DNA of 20,565 nucleotides from Prolixibacteraceae bacterium (GCA_016788685.1 JAEUSS010000648.1:1-20565), one strand, 5' to 3'; shown: positions 7,614 through 17,500, counted from the first letter of the stretch. The notes: generated by a model not told the origin, from the letters alone. Made by a program: numbers and translations.

Positions 7614-8822
7614 ATGAACAAATCAACTAACAACCGCGGGTGGATCATCACCTTTGCCGCTTTAGGCATAAACCTGATTATGGGAGCTTTGTACTCCTGG
7701 GGCGTCATCAAAAAAGCACTGGTCAACGACTGGGGCTGGACCAACACCGACGCAGCACTTCCGTTTACCGTTTCGGCCGCAGTATTTGCCTTCACCATGA
7801 TTTTTGCCGGAAGGGCACAAGATAAATATGGCCCGCGCGTGATCACCATCCTGGGAGGCATCATGCTGGGCGCCGGGTTGATTGCTTCGGGCTTTGCCAC
7901 AACTTTAACCACGATGGTTCTCACCTTCGGGGTCATTGGCTCCATCGGCATTGGCCTGGGCTACTCGGCCGCCACCCCGTGCGCCATGAAATGGTTCGAG
8001 TCGTCGAAAAAAGGAATGATTGCCGGTATCGTTGTTTCGGGCGTCGGCCTTTCTCCCGTTTACATGACCCCGATCACGGCCGGACTGCTCAATGCTTACG
8101 GCATCCGGACAACCTTCTTCACGCTGGGTATTTTTGCCATTGCAGTGGTCATCCTGCTGTCGGCGTTTCTGAAAAATCCGCCTGAAACAGAAGAAGCCCG
8201 TCCAACCCATAAACCGATTGCTCCCGAACCCAAAGGCAACAACTTTACCTGGGGCGAAATTCTCCGGACCCCGCAATTCTACCTGCTGTGGATCATTTAT
8301 CTGCTGGCATCTACCGCCGGACTGATGCTGATTGCTCACCTGCCGAGTATTGCCGCAGCCCAGGCCAACTGGACCACTGCCGGTTTCATGCTGGTTGTTA
8401 TTCTATCGATCTTTAATGCGGTTGGCCGCCTCGGAGCAGGCGCCTTGTCGGATAAAGCAGGACGCACCCGCGCCATGATCATTGTTTTCATGCTTCAGGC
8501 CGTCAACATGTTCCTGTTCATGTTTTACACCTCTGTCCCGACACTGGCTATCGGATCGGCAGTCGCCGGATTGGCTTACGGGGCTGTGTTCTCGCTGTTT
8601 CCCACCACCACTGCCGATTTCTTCGGAATGAAAAACCTAGGCGTTAACTACGGCCTGATTTTTACCGGATGGGGAACTGCCGGCGTGGTTGGCCCCATGC
8701 TGGGCGGAATAGTTGCCGACCAAACCGGCTCCTACAGCAACGGATACCTGGTAGCCGGAGTTTTCCTCCTTGCCGCAACCGTTTTGGTGGGTATCCTGAA
8801 AGCACCCAAAGCAAGGGCTTAA
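7614..8822 (+). CDS. OFA-family MFS transporter (oxalate/formate antiporter-like)
   Basis: This inner-membrane carrier of 402 residues has the twelve hydrophobic helices of the major facilitator superfamily. The N-terminal half opens with GWIITFAALGINLIMGALYSWG, typical of the OFA (oxalate/formate antiporter) group, and has a loop 2-3 motif AGRAQDKYGPRV corresponding to the MFS signature. A central hydrophilic loop (about 190-216, rich in Pro and Glu/Lys) separates the two halves. The second half carries GRLGAGALSDKAGR, the equivalent signature after helix 8. OFA members exchange or import small carboxylates such as oxalate, formate, lactate or pyruvate; the substrate here is unknown. The gene stands alone, divergent from the sugar-oxidoreductase unit and 103 bases ahead of the helicase. 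The start is fixed by the family N-terminus; no strong ribosome-binding site is seen, which is usual in this phylum. Confidence 0.9.
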   Translation: MNKSTNNRGWIITFAALGINLIMGALYSWGVIKKALVNDWGWTNTDAALPFTVSAAVFAFTMIFAGRAQDKYGPRVITILGGIMLGAGLIASGFATTLTTMVLTFGVIGSIGIGLGYSAATPCAMKWFESSKKGMIAGIVVSGVGLSPVYMTPITAGLLNAYGIRTTFFTLGIFAIAVVILLSAFLKNPPETEEARPTHKPIAPEPKGNNFTWGEILRTPQFYLLWIIYLLASTAGLMLIAHLPSIAAAQANWTTAGFMLVVILSIFNAVGRLGAGALSDKAGRTRAMIIVFMLQAVNMFLFMFYTSVPTLAIGSAVAGLAYGAVFSLFPTTTADFFGMKNLGVNYGLIFTGWGTAGVVGPMLGGIVADQTGSYSNGYLVAGVFLLAATVLVGILKAPKARA

Positions 8823-8877
8823 TATATAATTACGGACAGGTTTTGCTATTCGATCTGCATTTTCGGGCTGAATTCAG

Positions 8878-8885
8878 TACATTTG
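8878..8885 (+). promoter_or_regulatory. Putative Bacteroidota -7 promoter element for the helicase gene
   Basis: TACATTTG matches the Bacteroidota housekeeping -7 consensus TAnnTTTG perfectly and lies 40 bases before the helicase ATG, giving a short leader of about 30-35 bases. No good TTG-type -33 element is seen at the usual spacing, so only the -7 half is supported. Confidence 0.4.
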
Positions 8886-8925
8886 TTTACAGCAAAAAAT
8901 AAATCCAGAAGATATCAACTCCGTC

Positions 8926-11400
8926 ATGTCATACCAATCCAACCCCCGGCTCGAACTTGCTTTTAATTTTCTGCAATACACCAACCAGAATATTTTTCTC
9001 ACGGGTAAAGCCGGGACCGGGAAAACTACCTTTCTGCGCAACCTGAAAAAGCATTCGCCCAAACGAATGGTGGTGGTTGCACCCACGGGTGTGGCTGCCA
9101 TTAATGCGGGCGGGGTGACGATCCACTCGTTTTTCCAGATGTCGTTTGGTCCGCAGATACCCGTGGCTCCCGACCAGCAGCGGCAGGTGGCAGTTCCTGC
9201 CGATGGCAATGTGGCTGCCGGAATCAAACGATTCAGCCGCGAAAAGATCAACATCATGCGGAGCCTCGATCTGCTGGTGATCGATGAAATATCGATGGTT
9301 CGGGCTGACATCCTCGACGGAATTGACGAAGTTTTGCGCCGCTACAAAAACCGCTACAAACCTTTTGGCGGCGTGCAGCTGCTCATGATCGGCGACTTGC
9401 AGCAGTTGGCCCCGGTGATTAAAGACGATGAATGGCAAATCCTGAAACCGTATTACGACACCTGCTTTTTCTTCAGCAGCCACGCCCTGAAACGCTCGAA
9501 ATTCACCGGCATTGAACTGACACACATTTTCCGCCAAAGCGACCAGCGTTTTATCGACCTGCTGAACAAAGTGCGCGAAAACCGGATGGACACAGCCTCG
9601 CTTCAGGAACTGAACCAGCGCTACATCCCGGGTTTTAATCCCGACGAAAAGGAAGGTTACATCACCCTCACCACGCACAATTACCAGTCTCAGCAAATTA
9701 ACGATTCCAAACTGGCCAAACTCAGCCCTCCATCGCACCGGTTTAAAGCCCTGGTACAGGGTGAATTTCCGGAGTACTCCTACCCTACCGATCTGGACCT
9801 AGAACTGAAAGTGGGTGCACAAGTGATGTTCGTAAAAAACGATATTTCGGCTGAAAAGCGTTTTTACAACGGCAAGATCGGTAAAATCATCAGTATTGGT
9901 ATTGGTGAAATTGAAGTTCATTGTCCGGGCGATAACGAATCAATTGAGGTTGAAAAAGCCGAATGGCAAAATGCGAAATATGCACTGAACGAAACCACGC
10001 AAGAAATTGACGAAGAAGTAATCGGAACGTTTACACAGTTTCCGCTCAAACTGGCCTGGGCCATTACCATCCACAAAAGTCAGGGACTGACCTTCGAAAA
10101 AGCCATCATCGATGCACGGGCTTCGTTTGCACACGGACAGGTTTATGTGGCGCTGAGCCGCTGCAAAACCCTGGAAGGTTTGGTGCTGAGCTCACCCATC
10201 GCTGACTACAGCGTAAAAAACGACTCCACGGTCATTCAATTCAGCGACGATGTGGAACGGAATCAACCCGGATTGGCAGAGCTGGAAAAATCGCGCAAAG
10301 AATACGTCCAGCAACTGCTTGCCGAACTGTTCGATTTCAAGCCCATGCAGCGCCAGATCCATTACCTGCAAAAGCTGTGGGAAGAACATTCGGCACAATT
10401 ACTGGGCACGCTGAAAACCCAGTTGCAAAGCATCACCCAGCCCCTGCAAACCGAACTGATTGAAGTGGGCGGAAAATTCGAAAACCAGATCAGGCAACTG
10501 ACAGCCACTGCGCCCAATGCCGAAGAAAATGAACAACTTCAGGATCGGATTAAAAAAGCTTCCGACTATTTCTCCGGAAAACTTTTAAACATCGTGGAAG
10601 AGCCTTTTTCGGCAGCTACGTTTGACACCGACAACAAAGCCATACGCAAAAGTTTTAATGAAGCGGCCGATAAACTCCGGAAAGAAATCACTACCAAAAA
10701 GGTCTGCCTTGAGTTGTGTAAAAACGGTTTCGACATTAAAACCTACCTCGAAACCAAATCGAAAGCAGCCATCGAAACTCCGGAAACCGGGAGCAGAAGC
10801 CAATCATCGGGCAGTTCGTCGTCGTTTACCATGTATCCTGAATTTTACACCATGCTGAAAAAATGGCGCGACGAGAAGGCTCATGTGCTGAATGTAGAAA
10901 TCCGGCGGGTACTTCCGCAGAAAACCCTGCATGAAATTGTACAAACCCTGCCCGCTTCAAGAACCGAACTGAAGGCTGTAAAAGGCATGGGCGGTACCCG
11001 GATGCAGCAGTTTGGCAAAGAAATTCTGGAACTGGTGTTTGCTTTCCGCCGCCAGAAAGGCATGGATTTGCCGGTAGAAGCCGAAAAAGAAGTCAAACAA
11101 GCGGGACTTAGTTCGCAGGAAACCAGCTTCGAACTGTTCAAAAACGGCAAAACAATTCCTGAAGTCGCAACAGAACGGGGAATGGCCGTTTCGACCATCG
11201 AAGGACACCTGGCGCAATTTGTCGGAACCGGCGAACTGCAACTTGATCAGTTGGTTGATCCCCAAAAAAGCAAAGCGATCCTGAAATACATTGAAGAGCA
11301 CAAACCCCGCGGGATGAACGATATCCGCGCAGGATTAGGAAACGACTTCAGCTATTCCGAAATCAGGTTCGTCATCAAACATCTGGATGCAAACCGGTAG
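8926..11400 (+). CDS. PIF1-like DNA helicase with HRDC and C-terminal HTH domains
   Basis: This is a superfamily 1 helicase of 824 residues. The helicase core shows Walker A GKAGTGKTT (27-35), motif Ia APTGVAAINAGG (about 52-63), Walker B LLVIDEIS (116-123), motif III MIGDLQQLAPV (154-164), and the C-terminal UvrD-like block AITIHKSQGLTFEKA near 380-394, followed by QVYVALSRC. A long helical middle region follows, then an HRDC-type domain (about 636-709, including ELKAVKGMGGTRMQQFG), and finally a helix-turn-helix region (about 728-824, with ELFKNGKTIPEVATERGMAVSTIEGHL), like the HTH_40 domain at the end of RecQ-type helicases. The core suggests 5'-3' unwinding in replication or repair, and the accessory domains would bind structured DNA. 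This RecQ-like tail on a PIF1 core is, to my knowledge, known in Bacteroidota. The gene has its own candidate promoter and no operon partner. Confidence 0.92.
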   Translation: MSYQSNPRLELAFNFLQYTNQNIFLTGKAGTGKTTFLRNLKKHSPKRMVVVAPTGVAAINAGGVTIHSFFQMSFGPQIPVAPDQQRQVAVPADGNVAAGIKRFSREKINIMRSLDLLVIDEISMVRADILDGIDEVLRRYKNRYKPFGGVQLLMIGDLQQLAPVIKDDEWQILKPYYDTCFFFSSHALKRSKFTGIELTHIFRQSDQRFIDLLNKVRENRMDTASLQELNQRYIPGFNPDEKEGYITLTTHNYQSQQINDSKLAKLSPPSHRFKALVQGEFPEYSYPTDLDLELKVGAQVMFVKNDISAEKRFYNGKIGKIISIGIGEIEVHCPGDNESIEVEKAEWQNAKYALNETTQEIDEEVIGTFTQFPLKLAWAITIHKSQGLTFEKAIIDARASFAHGQVYVALSRCKTLEGLVLSSPIADYSVKNDSTVIQFSDDVERNQPGLAELEKSRKEYVQQLLAELFDFKPMQRQIHYLQKLWEEHSAQLLGTLKTQLQSITQPLQTELIEVGGKFENQIRQLTATAPNAEENEQLQDRIKKASDYFSGKLLNIVEEPFSAATFDTDNKAIRKSFNEAADKLRKEITTKKVCLELCKNGFDIKTYLETKSKAAIETPETGSRSQSSGSSSSFTMYPEFYTMLKKWRDEKAHVLNVEIRRVLPQKTLHEIVQTLPASRTELKAVKGMGGTRMQQFGKEILELVFAFRRQKGMDLPVEAEKEVKQAGLSSQETSFELFKNGKTIPEVATERGMAVSTIEGHLAQFVGTGELQLDQLVDPQKSKAILKYIEEHKPRGMNDIRAGLGNDFSYSEIRFVIKHLDANR

Positions 11401-11706
11401 ACCAAACACCGCCCAAAGGAAATTTCCGGCAACAAACACACCTCTGACCGCCTGATTCTTACTACACATAGACGTTATTACCGGACTTATTCCCGTAAGC
11501 ACATCCTGATGTTAATTACTCTTACTGACTTCAGGAAGAATAATTTTCTATTAAAATCCGCGCCCACATTGAACTTCCGGCACTCTTTTTTTGTTCATCA
11601 GATCTTTACCATACATAAAATTGTTTTTTTAATCCTTTTTTTTTTAGACTTGAAAACTGAAATAGTAAAAAAGAACAAAAAATATATTTCCTAATACCAA
11701 CTATCT
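11401..11706. other. Intergenic region ahead of the collar operon
   Basis: The 306 bases start with ordinary composition, including a 10-bp perfect palindrome GGAAATTTCC at 11418-11427. From about 11520 the DNA becomes very AT-rich, with T-tracts (11585-11592, 11624-11630, 11637-11645) and A-tracts just before the first collar gene. No clear intrinsic terminator for the helicase gene is seen. A 61-codon frame here is AT-rich, low in complexity and probably meaningless. The AT-rich stretch probably contains the operon promoter and an unstructured leader. Confidence 0.5.
11590..11623 (+). promoter_or_regulatory. Candidate promoter of the collar operon
   Basis: TTTG at 11590-11593 followed after 22 bases by TAAAATTG at 11616-11623 resembles the Bacteroidota promoter (TTTG, about 19-21 bases, TAnnTTTG). 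One base of the -7 box differs, and the spacing is slightly long. Transcription would begin about 75 bases before the first collar ATG. In such AT-rich DNA a chance match is possible. Confidence 0.3.
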
Positions 11707-12228
11707 ATGGCAGATCCTTTTGTTGCTGAAATCCGGATTTTCCCATTCAACTTTGCCCCCAGGGGATGGGCGTGGTGTGATGGTCAGATAATGCCCCTGT
11801 CTCCAAACACGGCACTCTTTTCATTATTGGGCACTACCTACGGAGGCGATGGCAGATCTAATTTTGCCTTGCCTAATTTACAGGGCCGTGCGCCCATGCA
11901 CCCCGGGCAGGGACCAGGACTTTCGTTGCACGATCTGGGCGAAACCGGGGGTTCCGAAACGGTTACCTTGCTCGAGTCTGAAATCCCTTTGCACAGTCAT
12001 CCGCTGAATTTTGTTAATTCAACCGCGACGAGCAGTATTCCTGAAAATGCAAATTTTGCAAGTTCACCTCAACGCAATGCTTCAGCGTACGCCAATTCGG
12101 CTTCAAATCTAAAAACTGCAAGTATATTAAATCCGGCGGGGGGTAGTATGCCGCACAACAACATGCAGCCCTACCTGACCTTCAATTTTTGCATTGCCCT
12201 GCAAGGGGTTTATCCACCGCGCTCCTAA
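11707..12228 (+). CDS. Phage tail collar-domain (MdpB-like) protein 1
   Basis: The protein has 173 residues and no signal peptide. The N-terminal collar domain is clear: PFVAEIRIFPFNFAPRGW (4-21), CDGQIMPL (24-31), LLGTTYGGDGR (40-50), FALPNLQGR (53-61). An EIPLHSH segment follows with the HxH motif at 96-98; in phage T4 short tail fibre the equivalent HxH binds a metal ion in the trimer. A Ser/Asn/Ala-rich variable segment (about 103-140) precedes the conserved C-terminus ending NMQPYLTFNFCIALQGVYP. This is the layout of the bacterial MdpB/microcystin-dependent family rather than of a full phage fibre. It is the first of three tandem paralogs. Trimeric assembly is expected from the family; the biological role is unknown. 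Confidence 0.88.
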   Translation: MADPFVAEIRIFPFNFAPRGWAWCDGQIMPLSPNTALFSLLGTTYGGDGRSNFALPNLQGRAPMHPGQGPGLSLHDLGETGGSETVTLLESEIPLHSHPLNFVNSTATSSIPENANFASSPQRNASAYANSASNLKTASILNPAGGSMPHNNMQPYLTFNFCIALQGVYPPRS

Positions 12229-12240
12229 AACCAGAAAAAT

Positions 12241-12744
12241 ATGGCACAACCTTATGTTGGAGAAATCAGAATGTTTGCAGGCAATTTTGCTCCCGCCGGA
12301 TGGGCATTCTGCGACGGGCAGCTTTTGCCAATCTCCGAAAATGAAACTCTTTTCAATCTGATCGGAACCACCTACGGCGGCGATGGAATGAGTACGTTTG
12401 CACTTCCCGATTTGCGCGGACGAATTCCCATTCATCAGGGCAATGGGTTCATTCTGGCTGAAACCGGAGGCGCAGAAGAAATCACCCTCACCGTCAATCA
12501 AATACCGGCACATACCCATCCGGCCATTGCATCTACCGACTCCGGAAACTCTTCGGGGCAAGGAAATTATTTTGCTGCGGGTCAGGAAAAACTGATTTAC
12601 AGCGCAGAGACTTCGCCTGTCGTAACGGCTCATCCAAGTTCAATTTCGCCTGCCGGAGGCAGTCAGCCACACACGAATTTTATGCCTTACCTGTGCGTTG
12701 ATTATATCATTTCACTTTTCGGAATATTCCCCTCACCAACATAA
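12241..12744 (+). CDS. Phage tail collar-domain (MdpB-like) protein 2
   Basis: This 167-residue paralog of the preceding gene starts 12 bases after its stop. It shares the N-terminal collar blocks EIRMFAGNFAPAGW (8-21), CDGQLLPI (24-31), IGTTYGGDG (41-49) and FALPDLRGR (53-61), and the HTH metal-site-like motif at 91-93. The middle segment (about 94-140: Thr/Asp/Ser/Gly-rich) is unrelated to that of the other two. Its C-terminus (HTNFMPYLCVDYIISLFGIFPS) is the most canonical MdpB-type ending of the three. There is no signal peptide or membrane segment, so any export would need a non-Sec route. The close spacing to both neighbours implies co-transcription and probably joint assembly. Confidence 0.88.
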   Translation: MAQPYVGEIRMFAGNFAPAGWAFCDGQLLPISENETLFNLIGTTYGGDGMSTFALPDLRGRIPIHQGNGFILAETGGAEEITLTVNQIPAHTHPAIASTDSGNSSGQGNYFAAGQEKLIYSAETSPVVTAHPSSISPAGGSQPHTNFMPYLCVDYIISLFGIFPSPT

Positions 12745-12756
12745 CAACTCAACACC

Positions 12757-13263
12757 ATGGCAGAACCATTTTTATCAGAAATACGCATCATGAGCTTTGT
12801 TTTTGCACCCAAAGGCTGGGCGCTGTGCAACGGGCAAATATTGCCGATTAATTTAAATCAGGCCTTGTTTTCGCTGTTGGGAACGACCTACGGAGGTGAT
12901 GGCCGGGTAAACTTCGCATTGCCTGATTTAAGAGGCCGTACCCCTATTCATGCAGGGAGTGCCCACACACTGGGAGAAAGAGGAGGAGAGCAGGCTCACA
13001 CCCTGTCGATTGGAGAAATCCCTCAACATACTCATACGGTACAGATAAGCGACACCCCGGGTGAGTCAGTGACGGGGGCCGGCAAAATATTAGCCAATTC
13101 CGGAGATGAAAAAAGATTTACTTCCGGAGAAACAAACAAGAAACTAATGAGCCCCGCTACAACATCGGGTATTGGCGGAAGCCAGGCTCATTTAAATATG
13201 CAGCCGTTTCTTACAGTCAGTTTTTGCATTGCTCTGCAGGGAATTTTCCCAAGTCCGAATTAA
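12757..13263 (+). CDS. Phage tail collar-domain (MdpB-like) protein 3
   Basis: The third paralog has 168 residues and again begins 12 bases after the previous stop. Collar blocks: EIRIMSFVFAPKGW (8-21), CNGQILPI (24-31), LLGTTYGGDGR (40-50), FALPDLRGR (53-61), then GEIPQHTH with the HxH at 91-93. The variable segment (about 97-140) is Gly/Thr/Lys-rich, and the ending (NMQPFLTVSFCIALQGIFPS) resembles copy 1 more than copy 2. There is no signal peptide. The three copies keep the collar and C-terminal parts but differ in the middle, as expected for subunits with a common assembly fold and different exposed surfaces. Confidence 0.88.
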   Translation: MAEPFLSEIRIMSFVFAPKGWALCNGQILPINLNQALFSLLGTTYGGDGRVNFALPDLRGRTPIHAGSAHTLGERGGEQAHTLSIGEIPQHTHTVQISDTPGESVTGAGKILANSGDEKRFTSGETNKKLMSPATTSGIGGSQAHLNMQPFLTVSFCIALQGIFPSPN

Positions 13264-13282
13264 TATCTGAACGACCAATCAC

Positions 13283-14542
13283 ATGAACAACAGAAGAAAT
13301 TTCCTGAAAATACTGGGCACCGGATTTGCGGCTGCCACGGCAAACCCAATCATGGCAGGGGTAACAAAAATGAAAGCTCCGAATCAGACCATTAAGGTCG
13401 GTGTACTTTCTCCGCAATCTAACCTTAGCCCGCAATATCCTTATTCTTTTATGAATGGGTTCCGGCTCGGGATTGATCAGAACAAGGCGCTCAAAAAACA
13501 ACACATTGAGATTGTGAATGAACCCAACGGCTACGGAACTCCTTTTATCAGCAAACAAAACGCAGAGAAGCTGCTGTATGAAAACGGAGTTAACCTCATG
13601 GTTGGTATTTTGGGAAACGAAGTGGTCGCCCAATTTGAAGATTTATTCTCCAAAAAACAGGTTCCTTTCGTGGTGTGCAATGCCGGCGAATATTTCCCGG
13701 TCAAATCACTGCGCAACAATCCGTATCTGTTTTTCAATACGCTAAACCTGTTCCAGTCGGCACACGCAACGGGACAGTATGCCACCGCGCACTACGGGAA
13801 AAGAGGTTTTATAGTCACATCGCTTTACGACAGCGGTTACGATTCTCTGTACGCATTCATCCGCGGAGTTGAAACCAGCAATGGTTCGGTGGAAGAAACG
13901 CTGGTGATGAAAATGAATGAAGAAAATTTCGCGGCGAAAGCCATCTCGCGGATTGAGGAAGTTGCTCCGGATTACGTTTACCTACTTTTGAGCGGCGATC
14001 AGGCGCGCGATTTCATTATTCAGTATGCTGCCGCTGAAGGGAAAAAGCTACCGCTGCTCACAACTCCGTTCGTGACCGATGGCCCCAACCTGCCCATGCT
14101 CGGGCAATACGCCAAAAATCTGGAGTGCTTTGCCCCGTGGAACAAAAATACCGACAACCGCGAAAATAAAGACTTCAGCAAAAAATACATGGAAACATAC
14201 CGCAGCGAACCCGATATGTTTGCGGCGCTGGGCTACGAAACCGGACTGATGATTTATCAGTCGCTGGCCAATGCCAACGGCAACTATTCGGGGCAGGCAC
14301 TAAGTAAAAGCCTGGCTGAGTTAAACACAAATTCTCCCCGCGGAGCGTTTTCTGTTGATCCGGAAACCGGCTGGACCCAAACACCACTCTACCATTTAAA
14401 TGTGGATTGTCCTATTCTAAGTTCGTTCCCTGAAACTCGGATCATCGACACGCAACAGGCAATAAGCGCCACCCACAGCGATTTTGAACTCCTCGACAAC
14501 TCGTACCGGTCGGGTTGGTTAAATCCGTATTTGTTCGTCTAG
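13283..14542 (+). CDS. Tat-exported type 1 periplasmic binding protein (LivK/UrtA-like), orphan
   Basis: The protein has 419 residues. A twin-arginine signal is visible at the N-terminus (NNRRNFLKILG, then an Ala-rich stretch ending near PIMA at 22-25). The mature part is a two-lobed periplasmic binding protein of the branched-chain amino-acid type (Peripla_BP_6). TIKVGVLSPQSN opens the first lobe, and the segment LLYENGVNLMVGILGNEVV is the usual ligand-adjacent region. GFIVTSLYDSGYDS opens the second lobe, and ALGYETGLMIYQSLA lies near the C-terminal hinge. Such proteins normally feed an ABC importer, but no permease or ATPase gene is present here. It sits 19 bases after the collar genes and 34 bases before the giant repeat protein, so a sensing, scaffolding or ligand-presenting role is more likely than classic uptake. 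The ligand is unknown. Confidence 0.9.
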   Translation: MNNRRNFLKILGTGFAAATANPIMAGVTKMKAPNQTIKVGVLSPQSNLSPQYPYSFMNGFRLGIDQNKALKKQHIEIVNEPNGYGTPFISKQNAEKLLYENGVNLMVGILGNEVVAQFEDLFSKKQVPFVVCNAGEYFPVKSLRNNPYLFFNTLNLFQSAHATGQYATAHYGKRGFIVTSLYDSGYDSLYAFIRGVETSNGSVEETLVMKMNEENFAAKAISRIEEVAPDYVYLLLSGDQARDFIIQYAAAEGKKLPLLTTPFVTDGPNLPMLGQYAKNLECFAPWNKNTDNRENKDFSKKYMETYRSEPDMFAALGYETGLMIYQSLANANGNYSGQALSKSLAELNTNSPRGAFSVDPETGWTQTPLYHLNVDCPILSSFPETRIIDTQQAISATHSDFELLDNSYRSGWLNPYLFV

Positions 14543-14576
14543 AAAAATCGTTTTCATGCAAACCAACCCATTGACT

Positions 14577-17500
14577 ATGAAGAAATTTTACCCGTTGATA
14601 AAATCCTGTGTATTTCTCCTGCTCATCCCGACCTTAGTTATTGCCAAAAATGCCGGTACAACAATCCTTCTGGAACATCAGAATTTCGACGTTTCGTACA
14701 GCGAAAGCGGGGTTCGTTTCTCACCCAAAAGCGGAGCAATTGAATGGAGGTGGCAATTAAACGACATTACGGGGATCGGTGATATTCAAACCGGAAACAC
14801 CGCCCCTTCGGCAACCGGGAATGATGTAAGATACCGTCGGGGAAACATTACAGAGCAGTATTTATTCAGGGGAACATCCATTGAGCAGCAATTTGTTATT
14901 CACCGCGAAACAGACTTCTCCGATGATTTGGTCATTGACGGTGTAATTTCTGCAGAGGGACAGTTTTCGAAAGTAAACGGAGGCTGGACGTGGACGAAAG
15001 GCGAAGCAAAAGTTTTTCTGGGTGATGTGTACGTGTTCGATGCCAACGGCAGACAAATTCCGGCCTCGATGAAAGTTACCGAAAACTCCAGCCGGATTGT
15101 GGTGCCATCGGCAGCACTTAAAGGTGCAGCTTTTCCGGTGACGATTGACCCGCAAATCGGGCCCGATGATTTTGTCCTGGCGAACCAGAGTATAGGAACC
15201 CGGCACTACCAGCCCAGCCTGATATATAACCCCAATAATCAGAAATACTTTTCCAGCTGGACCAACTATTACGCCATGAGCGGAAGAGTAGAACACATTT
15301 TTGGAAGAATTTTCGACCTCGCACAAATTAAAGCAAAGCCGTTCAAGGTGGATCAACCAGTCGATCAACCAGATAACAACAGCTACTTAAGCAAGAACAT
15401 TTCCGGAACAACAATTACAACAGTCAACTCCTCCGCAACATCACCAGATGCGGCATACAGCGGCAGCAATTATTTAACCGTCTGGGAAGATTTTGAAGGC
15501 CCGGCATACAGCAACCGGAAAATAAAGTACCGGCTAAATACAAATGATGGGCCCATCGGAGATCCGCTTCAGGTTTTTAAATCGACAACCTTTAAAACCA
15601 ATTTTGGCTGGGCGGCACAACCTGCTGCGGCGGGCAACAATCAGAAATACCTGATTACAGCAGCTTCCGGCACCGCAGCACCAAATTATTACGTCTTTGG
15701 CAAGTACATTAACAACGACGGCAAAGCTGCAGGAGCTGACTCGCTGACGTTATTCAGTTCAGCTACGGGTCCTTTTGTCGATACCGATGCGGATGCTCTG
15801 CCCGGAGGTTCTTTCTTTGTAGCTGCAGCAGCTCTTAACTCCATCCATTTTGGTATTGCCCCTGCAAACGGAACAATGACAGCGAGCAGCTCGGCAACCG
15901 GCAACATCGGATCGATTGCCATAGCTTCCGGAGCAACAAAAACATTGTTGGTATGGAGCGAGCTTTCAGGTTCAGGACCGACGTCAAAATACATCATTAA
16001 AGGACTGTGGATTACGGATACCGGAGTCGCATCCGGCAGTCCGTTTCAGATTGACACACCCGCTTTTAACGGCTCCGGGCAGCCGGCAGTGGCCTACAAT
16101 GCCGACACCAACTCATGGGTGGTTGTTTGGCATAGTTCGCCGCTGACAACTCCCGGCACCATGATTTTCGGGCGCGAAGTATGGTTTGACAATAGCACCA
16201 ACAGTACCCAAATGAACGAGGTTTTCCCGGTAAGTAAACAAAGCCGCACGTCGGTATCGCCCGCGGTGGCCTACGACAACCAAAACAAAGAATTCTGGAT
16301 TGCGTGGAGTGGCGGAGGAAATAAAGATCAGATCCTGGCTCAGCGATGGACCAACTCCCTTAGCGACTGCATCATCAGCTTGAAACAAGACACCATCAGG
16401 GAAAACAATTACATCAAAGGATCGTTTGACAAAACGAAAGACATACTAATAACCAATCTTTTACGAGCCCAGACAGCCGCCGGCGATTCCATTTATCCGC
16501 TCGATTTCATTCCTGAAAACACAGAAACTGTTCAGACTTCCTATTCAAATTCGAGTTTAATTACCACAAAACCGGCGATCAGTTCACTCGATGATTTTCA
16601 CAAATCACGAAACAAGCTTTTTTATGTCCTGAACGATTCAGTCAATTACGAAAAAATAAGCACGTACAACCTGTCAGTTTATGCACAATCGGAAACTCCC
16701 GGGGTTAACGGGCAATCATCTAAACAGGTAAAAACCGTGAGGGTAATCGATGTCAACGAACCCTTCCATGCTGTTTTACCTGCATCCGTAAGCTTTCTGG
16801 AAGATGCCGTTAATCCGGCGATTCCGTTTACATTTCAATCAGGCGACAATCAGCTGGAGCGAAATGCTGTTCAGTTAACGGTATCCGCAACTCCCGGAAT
16901 GATTGTGTCTGCACCGACCCTGCAAACAAACCCGTCGGTTCCGGGCGGAGGACACGCCGATGCGATACCCCGGACACGGGTTCTTGTTCCTGAAAAACTA
17001 CTCTTCAGCCTGAAGCCAAATACTTCAGGAACCGGAGATTTGAAATTCAGGCTAACCGACCTGAAAGGCGGAGACTGGATCGCCCTGCAAAAAAACAACA
17101 CCGCAGATTTTACGGTTGCCGTTACTGTTCTCCCGGTAAACGATGCTCCAACATTTACTAGAGGAAGCGACATTACCGTAAACGAAGACGCCGGAGCACA
17201 AACCATAGCCAACTGGGCAAAAAATATAGATGCAGGAGCTCCGGACGAAAGTTCCCAGACCTTAAATTTTATTGCTGCAAACAATAACAACGCATTGTTC
17301 AGCTCGCAACCTGCAATAAACACTAACGGCGCGTTGACCTTCACGCCTGCTCCAGATGCTTTTGGAACAGCAACAGTGACCGTCAGCCTGAAAGACAATG
17401 GCGGCATTGACAACGGCGGTATTGATCAAAGCGCAGCGCAAACCTTTACCATAACGGTGAACCCGGTCAACGATGCGCCAACATTTACCAAAGGAAGCGA

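Noticed and set aside
11707..13263. Collar genes as part of a prophage
   Set aside because: No capsid, portal, terminase, baseplate, lysis or integrase gene is adjacent. The neighbours are a helicase, a periplasmic binding protein and a secreted repeat protein, and the ending matches bacterial MdpB-like proteins.
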